Positions 13,434 to 26,555 of a stretch of 64,000 nt of DNA are shown piece by piece. The translations under genes and the position numbers were made by a program. Location: contig OZ021723.1 of NCBI GenBank assembly GCA_963978545.1, positions 3,472,001-3,536,000 of the forward strand, written 5' to 3'. The notes beneath the pieces are model-generated. The model was not told the DNA's origin and ran no database searches. It worked only from the letters and a program-made list of their open reading frames with translations. Source of the stretch: Linyphia triangularis. Its lineage: Eukaryota > Arthropoda > Arachnida > Araneae > Linyphiidae. Position 1 is the first letter of the stretch, and each line of letters opens with the position of its first letter.

Positions 13434-13877
13434 TAATTGATATCTTCCCAAAAAACCAACCACACGTTGTAAAAGAAAACCATCATCTCAGCCAGAAAAG
13501 CTTATGAAATCTAATGATTGCCGCCAGCTGCCGCGTTAAGTTTCTTCGGGGTGCTTGTACACAATGTACAAATGGGGTACTTGTACTTAGGTAATCAGTA
13601 CTTAGCAGGCTAGAGTTTTCATAAAATTAATCTCAATTCAGTGCTACGAGTGCAAAATAGCAGAAGCAAATGAAATGAGATTAATCTGAAATTACTCTAG
13701 CCAGCCAAGTTCTGATTGCCTATGTACAAGTACCCCATTCGTACATTGCGTACAAGTACCCCAAAGAAACTTAACGCGACCGCTTGGTGGCAAACATTAA
13801 ATTTCATAATTTTTTTCTGGCTGACTTAGCGGGGTTTTTTTTCAACGTCTAGTTGTTTTTTCGGGAAGTAATAATAT
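13434..13877. mobile_element. palindromic fold-back (MITE-like) element
   Basis: The left arm has TCTTCCCAAAAAACCAAC, CAGCCAGAAAA, TATGAAATCTAATG, GCGTTAAGTTTCTTCGGGGT and GTACAAATGGGGTACTTGTA. The right arm carries the complements in reverse order, ending GTTTTTTCGGGAAGTA. The unpaired centre is near 13655. No coding sequence. Confidence 0.8.
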
Positions 13878-13879
13878 AT

Positions 13880-15585
13880 TCATTCAGGTTATGAGTTACT
13901 GTACGGTACCACAGGGGGCAGAGACACCTAGTTAGTTAAAAGAAAAGAGCAATATTTGTATTGTTGTACTGACAATTATAAAACACCAGTTATATGCATT
14001 AATTGTACTTTAAATCAGAAGCACGACTTCTTCTGTCTTATAACTAAGCATCAAAGATTATGAAACGAAATTTTTTTATTTTTTTTTAAAGATGAATTAC
14101 TTTAAAGTGCCACAAATCCATATTTAAAGTTTAAAAAAAATGACTTCAGGAATCCAAAGGATGAGGTTTGAAAATTAAAAATGCATTCTAAATAAATTTT
14201 AAATCAAATACTTTATAATTTTGATCTTCCATTACTTAAAATGCAAAAAAAAGTTAGTAAAATAAACAAGCAATACCATTTTTTTCAAAATGAATCAATC
14301 AAATTTACAGATAAAAATTTTACAAATGTACAATATCACTACAATATACAATGCCCAATTTGAAGTCCAATTGCAAAAGCAGCCGGCTTTACATGATGAA
14401 TAGAGTTTCAGCACATTGTGATGAATCCTAGCATACTGTAAAAGATGCTACAATCTACTACAAACACATCCAGTGGCTCCATAATTCTTAAAGAAGCATT
14501 ACATTTGAACAGATTTATAATCATCGCCGATACTTAACACTTTCAATCGAAACTTTAAAATTAATCTTCAGTTTCTGTCACTAAAATAAATTAAAACTCC
14601 GCCAATTATACTCCAATGGAGATGCTCCATGCTTTCAATATCCTTCATGTATGAATTAATTATGCTTCCCCCCCCCCAAAGCAACTGAAAGTGAAATTTC
14701 ATAGCTTGGGATTGACATACAAAATGAAGGAGCCATTAAAACGCTATTTGTCTCAGCTGCCCTTTATTACAAAATTAATTCACCAGGAATTAGTCCTCAT
14801 CCTTTTCAACATGACTTTAGGAGCAGGGAAGGAGAGCGGGGAAATGTAACTCTACAACCTAATGAGTATAATCTTTTGTACCATGAAGATTAAATAAAAT
14901 GCTAATGATTTTAAATCATTTCTTGAGGAGCATCTATATCGAATTTAAGGTTATACGTTACAATTTTAAAGTAGTAATTCTTCTTTAATGGTAATTATGG
15001 ATGGAGGGGTTTCTAGGAAACATAAATCATGAAAGTATTAGTTTTCATTGGGATTATTCAAATAGTTTAATAATTATGTTGCAAAGTTCTTGAAATATTT
15101 GTTTGAAAATATTTACAAATATTTTGCATAAATCTCTTAGCTGTAATTGTAATTTCAGTGAACTTAACTGTTACTTTGATGAAAATATATTTGTATATAA
15201 GGCTTTACTTGGATCTTTGTGTGTTTCGTCATTTAATAAATTGTTACAGATTTTAGTAGTGATTACTTGTACTCATATTTCAAAATTATTAGGGAATTTT
15301 TCATTTCAGATTGTATGGAATTTTCCACATTGCAGGAAAGCTGAGTACAGGTAGTTTTAAATATGTTGCAATTCGATTTATTTCTTTAGATGTGGTTGAA
15401 TGTGAAAAAATGCTATGTAATAAAAATTATATATTAGACAGATTTCACAGATTTTTATCCTACAAATCTATAGTTTAAAGCTACGTGTAGAATGTTTTAA
15501 AATTCATTAATATTTAACAATTGAATACATTTCAAGGTAAATGATTATTTAAAAAATATTCGTGCAATTATTTAGATGACACCAG
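13880..15585. other. no recognised gene
   Basis: A+T-rich sequence. The longest frame (15103-15354, 83 codons) has no recognisable motif and a composition like its surroundings. Confidence 0.5.
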
Positions 15586-15589
15586 AGAA

Positions 15590-16575
15590 ACTTTCGCTCT
15601 TCCGTAAATGGATTATAATTTTAAAATTATGATGAACCTTTATAGTCCGAGAGGCGACTGCAATTTTTGTACCCCATTGAACATCATTCTGAATTTTTTA
15701 AAGAAAATGAAGAAAAGTTAGTAGATTATAAATCCACTTGTCTGCCGTGGCAAAAATGGCCGAAACTGATCAAAAATCGACTTGGAATGAGTTGAACTAA
15801 AACCCGATTGCCAAATATGTCATAACTTACCAAAAAGAGAACAAACTTCTTCGTCTGGCAACCCATAGCATTTTGATTTCAATGAGAAAAAGCGCAAAAG
15901 ATTTCTGATCTCTGGCTCGGAAAATGTGTATCTTTGAAAGGTAAGCCAAATTGGCGACATTAGTTACGTCATCAGTGACGTAATGTTTATTGCCAACTTG
16001 GCTCTATTTTAATAGATGCAAGGAGACCGTCGCCAGATATCTGAATCGTCTGCAACCTTCTTAATTGAAAATTAAAGAGTGAGAGTTATCAAATAAAAAA
16101 AATAAAAAATGCTCATTATTTGGCAAGTTATGGCGCATGTGGCAATTGGATTTAGTTCAACTTATTAAAAGTCGATTTTTGACCAGTTTCGGCCATTTTT
16201 GCCACGGCAGACCAGTGGATTCGTAATCTACTCACTTTTCTCTAATTTCTATAAAAAATTCAAAATGATGTTCGATGGGGTCCAAAAATTGCAATCGCCT
16301 CTCAGTCTATTAGTTATGGTTTAGTTTTATTTAAAATAAGTTTGTGGCAAAGTTACATGGAAAAAACTTGGTCAAATACACATTTATAAGTTACCGACGT
16401 GCGGGACAAGCATATGTCCAGTGAGTCAGTGTTATTATGAATATTTGACTTAGTTAAAATAATTATTTTTCCATGTAACTTTGCAACAAACTAATTTTAA
16501 ATAAAACTAAACCATAACTAAAGGTTCATCATAATTTTAAAATTATAATTTGTTTACGGAGAAAAAAGAACCAAA
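15590..16575. mobile_element. outer fold-back element, split by an insertion
   Basis: The left end TTTAAAATTATGATGAACCT (about 15620) pairs with AGGTTCATCATAATTTTAAA (about 16522). The inner half is still joined on the right: TAGTTATGGTTTAGTTTTAT (16311) pairs with ATAAAACTAAACCATAACTA (ends about 16522). Removing 15643-16312 restores a continuous left arm. Confidence 0.8.
15643..16309. mobile_element. 667-bp perfectly centred fold-back element nested in another
   Basis: Ends TAGTCCGAGAGGCGACTGCA and TGCAATCGCCTCTCAGTCTA are inverted. TTA flanks both sides (15640-15642 and 16310-16312), while the uninterrupted arm of the host element has a single TTA at this point. So TTA is a 3-bp target duplication, the size used by PIF/Harbinger-type elements. 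The symmetry reaches the centre: TTACGTCATCAGTGACGTAA at 15964-15983, against an element midpoint of 15976. No open frame. Confidence 0.85.
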
Positions 16576-17419
16576 ATGTCATGTGAGTGCAGCAGAGAAT
16601 TGCCCATTTTTTAAAATTAATCCTCTCTGACCTTGACACCTCAGTAATCCGCAACGAATGCTTCCAAAGTCACGTACCACAGCTGTCATGTGTCATACGG
16701 AGGAGCAGAACTGTCACGAAAGAAAGTCATTACCAGAAAAGTAAAAGTTAGTTGAAGAAATCCAGATATCTAATAAGTTCGTGAAATATGAGAGAACATG
16801 CAGTTGTATTGTGATGAATTCCAAATTTCTAGGGGAAACTTTATCATTCCTCTTAAAATGCATAAATGAGGCAAATCTTCCAAGACAACGAAAAGAACTA
16901 GAACGAACTAAATAGTCATAGACTACGATAGTAAAATAATTAGATTACGAAGGTATTCGGAACGAATGCATTCTCATCTAAGTACTCTACATTTTTATTG
17001 AAATTCATATAAAGCAAATTACCATTTATTCGAACTGAAGTTCCCAAATTCCTTCTTCGATTACCAATAAACTTTCTTTTTTTTTTTCGAACCGTTGAAA
17101 TATTCATTTTTCAGAAGTAACTAAATACCTTATTGAAGAAAATAAATGTTTGATGGAATGCGAGATTGCTTTAAATTTTATAACGGTATGTTATCATATT
17201 TCTTTGAACTTAATTTGTTAACTTAAATTATATTTATTTGAATGCTAATAAAAAGCTTTACTCTATTTAAAGGACAAGTTTTTAGTTGTGTCTGAATTAT
17301 CAAAGATGCTTCGATGCAATTGTGAACTACTGGCACTCTATTCTTTTAGTTATCCTTGTAATTATATTTGTTATTATGTATTTTTATTATTTTCTTTTAT
17401 CACATTGTGTATATAAGGA

Positions 17420-18870
<1,451 letters not shown>

Positions 18871-19302
18871 AAACAAAGTATTGGGAACACAATTTCATTC
18901 CCATTGTTTAGTGGTTAAGATGCTGAAATATACGATAGAAGGTGAGGTGGTTGTGCGATCATAGTCTGAAATCTTCTGAACCCATTTGAACTGTGTTTTT
19001 TTCTACAGGTAAAGACCAGAAAAAGGGAGCATGATTTCATTTTGATATTTTTTGTTAAAATAGTTAAGTAGAGGGTAGGGGTGAGGGCTTGCTCAATGTT
19101 TGATACGTACTGAGCCAATATGAGCCAGATAAAAGAGAATACAAAGCCATTCTGTTTTCTTGAAAAAATGATGATTATGAAGAATGATTGAAAGAATTTT
19201 ACGTTATATCTTTAAAATACTCAGATACTAAAAAATAAATATTATGATATATTTAATACTTGATGCTTAATAGTAAATAGTTAAAGTCAAAAGTATAAGC
19301 TA

Positions 19303-19400
19303 CTAGCTAAAGTACTCAGCGTGGCCGCTGAGTACTCAAATACCTCGTGCTAAAGTACTCAAATACCTCGTGATGTTGTCTGGTACAATTCAGCTCAATT
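19303..19400 (-). mobile_element. Helitron-like 3' terminus with a perfect hairpin (different family)
   Basis: On the minus strand AGTACTCAGCG-gcca-CGCTGAGTACT (19336-19311) is a perfect 11-bp stem with a 4-base loop. A TT then AG leads into CTAG, ending at 19303 with T next. A hairpin a few bases from CTRR is the standard Helitron 3' signature. The stem's outer part (GTATTTGAGTACT…TTAGC) is duplicated directly upstream. The 5' end was not located. Confidence 0.55.
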
Positions 19401-21300
19401 TGGTTCAGTCGATTACAAGTTATGAGCACACCGCTTAATCCTCCTATTTTCCATTTTTCCACTAAAAACCAATGGAAAGAAATTGTATTCCCGATAATCT
19501 GCTTTAGTCAAGCAATTTATAGAAAAACACGACCAAAATTTATTAAGTAGATCTCAAATTATTGTATAATTATACCCATTTAGACGATGAATATGGGTTA
19601 TTTTTCAAAATATGCCAGCACATAGCAATCTTAACTATATTTTCATTAAAAGTTGACTTAAGGGAGTCCAATACCAAAATTTCGTCAAAAAATCCCAAAT
19701 TTGTTTTTCTGATTTTAAAAAATAGTTCATACATTTCTGAAGAGAATTATGTTTTTATCTTATTCCTCCGGTGATTAGAACACCACAAAACTACCAGTTA
19801 TTTACAACACTAATGGGCGTAACGCCTTGAAGCGTCTGCTTAAAGTGCGTTTTTCGAGCAGTAGTGTTTTTCACAGAAGTTGTAAATTCGAATCGATATA
19901 TCTCCAGAACCATTAACAACTGGCTATTCAAATTTATGGAGCATTTAATTTATTCAGTTTTAAACATTTTTTCTTTACAGAATTTTATTTACTAAATTCT
20001 GTTTTAAAATATAATATTTAGCGTAAAGAATAATATAAAAAGCATAAATTTCAATATTTTAAATTTGAGAATTTTTTGAATTTTTTCAAATTCACCCATC
20101 AAAATTCTATGAAGTAAAAATTGTCTTTATATAATTATGTACTGCAGAAAACTTTCACTTTAATATATATATATAAAAAAAAATAATAATAATAATAATT
20201 CTTGACTTATATCAAAATACGCAAACGTCAATTATTATGGATTTTTCTTGGTTTTTAAATCTTATACATAAGACAAAATTTCGAGACACTTTTTTCAATG
20301 TACTATACTCCTTTAAATAAGTTTTCTCTATGGTGTTTATGAGTGAAGGAATGCAATACTAAAAAAACTTGACAAAAACAAAGAAGAAAAGTTCTAAGTT
20401 TCTCTCTGAAATTAGTTTTCTTTAATGAATGAAAATTTTCATTGAAAAAAAAAATTCTATTACAGCTTTCTGTTTTTCTACGTAGGTGTTTATTAAGAAT
20501 GTTTTCAAAAGAACTTTAAGTTTCCAAGAAAAATGAAAAGGAGTTAATTTATCCCATGATAAAAATTGAAGTAACATTAGTGTAATGCTTCAGGCACCGA
20601 ATAAAAAAATAACAGCATATTACATAACTAAAGTTTTGGTTGCATTTATTCATAGGAATTTTTTGAGTTCCATGCAATGACAATGAAAAAAGTTAAATAA
20701 ATAATATTTTAATAAACCTCCCCTGGATGAGCTTCTAAAATATCCCTAGTAATATTTGTAATATTTATCTTTAATTTTTCCCCCATCATAACACTAAATT
20801 CTAAAAATGACTTAAACATTTCTACAAAGTGATAAAAAAATAACAAAGAGTTTGAAAAATTAGTAAATTACAAACATTTTATACCAAATTATAAAAATGA
20901 TTTTGTGGTTTTCTTAAAAAAAAGATTTTTTCCAGGAAAAAAAAATAGCTAGTTTATTTTCAACAGATGGCGCTGAAGGTATATGTGATCCACTGATCAA
21001 TGTTATTTCATTGTGTTGGGGACTTCTTATCATTAAGATAAACATTTAAGGTACATGTAAGTATTTTAACAGAATGAATAAGAAAAATATTGTTTATTTT
21101 TTATAGAGGTATTTTAGAAGAAATGTTGGAGGAAATGTGTAACTTTTTTGGACACTTTTTAAAAAAGCCATATTTAACACAATTTTAGAGAAAAAAAATT
21201 TAAACTTCGTGTTAAAGTGTTTTTAATTATTTAAATAATATGCAGTAAAATTTTCATGCGTATCGGACAGTTAGTTCTAGAGAAAATTGTACCTAAACTT
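19400..21300. other. no recognised gene
   Basis: A+T-rich with homopolymer runs. No element ends were seen. Confidence 0.5.
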
Positions 21301-21434
21301 GCAGAATTTAACATGGGCCTCTATGGATGGGCCGGACCACTTTAGACATCCTAGGTAGAATAGTGGTATTGGCCCATGTTGGAAACAGGGGTTTGGGGAA
21401 GATCGATCATTCAATGCCGAAATCGTTCTACAAT

Positions 21435-21675
21435 ACACGATTTTTTTTTAAAAAAATAAACATGTCAAAATCATCACAAAACATATTTTTTTCCACAGCC
21501 ATTTCTTATAGTACTATATTTCAATCGTAAAACTCTACATCAACATTTCAATACTTCTAGTATATTTTACGCTGTATTGAGCGAGATTGACCAAATTCCA
21601 TAGAAACGGCCAGTCTACAACCAGGATTGGCCAGTGTTGAGATATAATGGCCAGCGTATTTGTGCTACTGGGTAT
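21435..21675 (+). repeat. interspersed family G, copy 2
   Basis: TACACGATTTTTTTTTA, TGAGCGAGATTGACCAAA, ATTGGCCAGTGTTGAGA and ATTTGTGCTACTGGGTA are collinear with the 3.6-kb copy. A short inverted repeat, AACATGGGCC…GGCCCATGTT (about 21311-21380), lies just upstream. Confidence 0.65.
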
Positions 21676-21679
21676 GATA

Positions 21680-24600
21680 CAAAGCCCCATCTATTGATAC
21701 AAATACTAACTAGTTTTTCTTTGTTTAAAAAAAAAAAAAATTATGAACATTGATTTGAAAATTTTAAAACCGCATTTCACTAACGACAAATGTTCAGGAA
21801 TTGTCAATTTTTCAAAAGTTTCTTACTTTAAGATCATCTTGTAATAAAAACAAAGACTGAAATGATAATTTCTTACGGACCTTAATTACCCCACCTGGGA
21901 TATCCTAAACAGACTAACAAATATGTTCTACGACAATTATTTCAGTCCCCTAACTTCTTCTTGGACTGTTGTAGTCAGGAATAAAAGCGTACAAAATTCT
22001 GCTCTTCATGCTTAAAGAAAATGTCTGCCCATGATAAGTACACGACAAGAAATATACAATGTAAAGGTAAAAGAGAAAGAAAAAAAAATAGGCAAGGACA
22101 AGAAATAGAAAGAGTCAATCAGTAAAATGGTTCAATGTAATATCTATATCTAAAAGCTAAAAAAAAAATATTCTTTTCTTGATAAGCTTCAAACTGCGAT
22201 TACAAATCCATCCCTTTTATTCATTTATTTTACTACATTTAGTATTACAGATAATTAAAAGGCTTCTTTCAGATCTTTGTTATAAATAACTTTAGATCGA
22301 ATTGTATTTGTGTTTTAAAACAGTAAACAAACTTTAGATGCATTTCGTGCAGTTAACTTATGGGAGCATTTAATCTTTAATATTATCGATAAAAGTTTAT
22401 TATCTTCGACTGAAAGTAACCAATATGTAAAGGGATGTAAAATATACCATTTTAAATAATTGGATGATTACTTGAAACAGTAAACGCTATGAATGAATTC
22501 TTTGATCAAACTAGTTATCCATAAAATCTGTAACCTCTGGTGAATAGTGATGAATCTATGGTGCATAGTGTTGAATGTATGGTGCATAGAGTAGCATAGA
22601 TGCTACCCTATGCACTAGAGGATTAAAGATTCTATAGGAAGTAAAATTTGAGTAATAATTCATATATTTTATCGGAATTTGAAATTGCAATTAGTTATAT
22701 CAGTCATACTAAGATTGTTTATACCTATACAATTATTTTATTAGTATACCTTTTTATAATATGTTATTAGATATATTTTATTATGATATTTTATTAGAAA
22801 CCTTTTTCAACAATTATTTTATTAGTATACCTACTACGACGAGGATGTCCTCATTAAATTTAAATTGTATTTAAAATATAAAAAATTTAAAAATACATTG
22901 GATAGTATATGCTCAACAAAAATTGCGCAGTTGAGCTTAAAAATCGTAAAGTTCTCTAAAAACTAGATCTTTATAAATTGATCTCTTCTTTTTTATAAAC
23001 TTTATTGCTCTCCGAAGAGTCGTTTTACTTAAAGTGGTTTGCAATTCTTTCATAAAATCCCTACTCGAAGGTGCAACAAGCCTAATGGAATGCAACCAAA
23101 TACACCATTTATATTTTCATATACAAAATGCGCATATTAAAATTCACTCGCGAATTTTTAAACTTTATTAAAACAATAAGAAAATTACAAAATTTATTAT
23201 GTAGATAAAATGTATGATATTACATAAATTTAAACTCATAATCAGTCATTTGAACACAAATATTCTTTACAGATCAAAACTATTTCGATTCTTGAACTGC
23301 ACGTTTAAAACATGCTGATTTAATTCTAAGAAATTTGTCTATGAGTACATAAATTTCAAATTTGTCAAAAGAAAGTAGTATTGGTAGTAATGAAGCAGAT
23401 TGAAATGAAATAATATTCAAATTCATATTATGTTATACTAAACGCATAAAATGGCACGAATTTTTATATTATTAAATTCTTTATTGTAACTTAATTTTTT
23501 ACCTGCTTTATTCATGTACTAGATAATATCAATTAACCAGTTGCTAAATCTAATTTTCGAACAACAACGAATATTGGCATATGTATCATATTCTTAAGCA
23601 TCATATTCTTATGTGTCATATTCCTGCTGAGAATATGTATCTTAAAACAACGTTTTATGTAAAATTTAATTTATCTTGGTTTATATGTGGAAAATTGTAT
23701 CTCACTAAACTATTATTTAGTAACGAAATTATTAAAAGCAGAAACTACGGCAAACTAAGAAACTGTAAAAGAAGAATGTGCAAAATGCTGCAACCTTAAC
23801 ATTAAATTAATTTACAATTCTGGAGCCACTCAATCAATCTGCTCCAAAATTAGCATACGTTTAGGTTTAGATAATGAAATAAAAAACTCTATGACACTTC
23901 AAATTAAATTTTCCATAAGACTTAAATTGACCTTTTTGGAACCATCCCGTTAGTACCAATGGTGTAAATTCTAAATATTTTGTTCTCTTAAAAAGCTCTT
24001 ATGTAAAAGTATTTAATTAGGCTACTTAATGAAGCAAAAAAATAAATATTTATCTGGTTAATGTCTTCTTCGTAAAGTTAATTGACATAAACTTCACAAT
24101 TGAGCCCTGAGCTTCAATCCCTTGAAATAAGCTTTAAGTTTTCATAGATTGATGTATTCTACATTAACCAAACTAATAAGGTAAAACTTTAAACTAATTA
24201 CATGACAAATGTCCCTAATAAGCCAACCGTGACCTTTGTAGGTTGGTTGCTCAACAGTTCACTTTAAGATTAAGTGTGTATCTTAAGAGCATCAATTTGT
24301 AACATAGAATCACAAACTAAAATATATATATACTCCAGGAACTTAGCAAAAACCTGAATCGTGTACAAAACTAAGGTTTTGTTTGTCAAATATCCTTCGC
24401 TGCCAACTTCTCAGTTATTTTTTTTATCATTTATTACAAGATAACCTCGTTACTCTGCAGCTCTTGGATTTTATGAGCACTTTGTGTTTCTAACAGTGGT
24501 TTCTGTACTTAGAGATAAGACTTTAATTAATGCCCAAACCTTATTAAAATCAAATCAAAACCTAAATTTGAAATGTCCTCACAAAATGGTTACAATTTAG

Positions 24601-26180
24601 AGTTTTGAAATTTAAACACCATGACTCGAGGACCAAAATTCTCGAATAAAATATATTATTTTCAATTTTTACACACAAGTACATGCTAAAATATTAAACA
24701 AATTCTAACACAAAAACGTTAAATTTAAGTTATTAGGAAAATTAACTGATTAATGTAAGTAAAATTATATCACTTAAATTTAAACTATTAATCAAACTTT
24801 AAACACAAAAGTAATAAAGTATAGAAAGACGGTTTTCAACTATTTTAATAGAAACCACTACGTATTGCATCGTAATCTTATGTGGCCTTTTATTGGATAT
24901 ATACATCGTAGAATTCAGCTCAGAAGCAGCCATATTTCCAAACGTTTACATTCATCTACGCAATTTCCGAATGCGTATTTAAAAGGCAAAATAATGATTT
25001 TTATTAATATAGATAATTTAGGCTTATACATATAGCCTCGAATTTATATATAAAAAAAACATGATTTTGGGATTGTTAGGAATAGTTTTATCAAACTGAA
25101 AGTGTGAACATTTTTAACTGCAGCATTTTACGATCAAAGGTAGGAAATTGAAAAATAATGCTGACATTTTCTTCTCATTAACTTTAAAGAAAAACTCATT
25201 CGATTTTCTGTCCCAGAAATAGTTCAAGTTCTTCAAAGCTATGTTAGCTGGTATACAGCTATGCCTTATCACAATAAAACACCACATTTGAAATTGTAAA
25301 ACTACCTTCTAAACCAGAAAACTGCAATTAATCACTACATGAATGAATTAAAAAATAACTAACAATATGAAGAGCGTTGAAAACAAAATCCAATAAATAA
25401 AGATTTAACTTCTTCTATTTCTAATAAAATCAAGATTTACTTTTTTCTTTTATAGATCGATATTTTATCTAACAGTCAATTAATGCACATACCCTGATCA
25501 AACAGAATACAATATAGACATCTACTTCGTAACTCGCTATAACAAAAAAATTCTAATTTCAACAAATAAATTTTTAAAAAATTATACATTCACTTCCATC
25601 TGTTCCATTCACTTCCATCCCATTTTTTCTTGTATAATAACACACACTTTGTCACAACACACACTTTGTCGGAATCATTTCTGTCTAAAACAGCCACAGT
25701 GTCCCATACTACATAACTACTTCATGCCATGAGAAATCACAGATTGAACGTGTACAAGCACACTGCAAATTGTAGTGTCTTAAACTAACACACAAAAGAG
25801 ACACTCGATTCAGACGCCGAAATGGAGTCTTAACTTTTTTAGACATTTGTGATGTTTGTTATTCGAGGCATTTTCAGACAGTTGAAATGTCTGAATAGGT
25901 TGGATTTTCTTATTTAAATCTGCCAAAATAAGGCCTGAAAGAGAAACTAAAAACATTCCAGATAAATTAAAATTCAATTTAAATGTTCCTGCTGTCACAA
26001 AATCAATATTCATAAAAAAAAAAAGTCAAGGTAACTGCTTGAAACCTTTATCAGTGTAATAAGCACTATGGTGGTACTATCTTAGTAGACCATGTTTCAC
26101 CTCACTCGCGCATTGTTTAAGCATGAACTGACTGCGAAAACTCATGAGACAAATGGACTCCATAGGACTTATAATTCCTG
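21680..26180. other. long unique A+T-rich stretch, no recognised gene
   Basis: It lies downstream of the minus-strand exon at 26342 and could be its next intron. Only short features were seen, for example the 34-bp hairpin at 22582-22615. Confidence 0.5.
22582..22615. repeat. 34-bp near-perfect hairpin
   Basis: GTGCATAGAGTAGCAT, AG, then ATGCTACCCTATGCAC: 16-bp arms with one mismatch. GGTGCATAG is also directly repeated just upstream (about 22560). Confidence 0.85.
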
Positions 26181-26341
26181 TGTCACTTGAGTCTTATTTT
26201 AAGACGTTTAAATTTACAGTGCAGCCCCCATAATTTGACAAACCAACATTTCAGTTGAGTAAATTTCATCGAGAACTCAATATTGGCAAAACGTTTATGC
26301 TCTGTTGCTCTTCTACTCCAAATTACAAACATAGACCTTAC

Positions 26342-26555
26342 CTGAGACAATCCAAGAGTCGTGATACTCCTCGGTGTCCCGGGCACAACTCTTCTGTCTC
26401 CAATCTCAATCGAATCCAAGCTGTTGACCCTTCTAGGCAGCAAGTATTCCACATCGTCCTCAACGGATGACGGAATGCTCAGCCTACTAGGTCCGTTGGA
26501 CGGCGGCCTAGTCTGGTTGGCCTGCCAAAGGGCTGTCAGGCGTTGTGCCCCTGCC
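26342..26555 (-). CDS. internal coding exon of an unrecognised protein (downstream exon of a pair)
   Basis: On the minus strand the acceptor ACTACTTTCAG ends at 26556 and the exon starts at 26555 with one base that completes a codon. It then runs 71 codons to a textbook donor, TCTCAG|GTAAGG (GT at 26341-26340), ending in phase 0. The peptide is polar: an N-terminal AGAQRLTALWQANQ segment, a Pro/Ser stretch with RLSIPSS, an acidic VEDDVEYLLPRR segment, then VNSLDSIEIGDRRVVPGTP and a Ser/Thr-Leu ending. RLSIPSS and RRVNSLDS look like basophilic kinase sites, which is inference. The intron to the upstream exon (29016) would be 2460 bp. An open frame on the plus strand (26361-26630) covers the same bases but has no comparable splice signals. 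The next exon at lower coordinates was not found. The protein family is not recognised. Confidence 0.65.
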
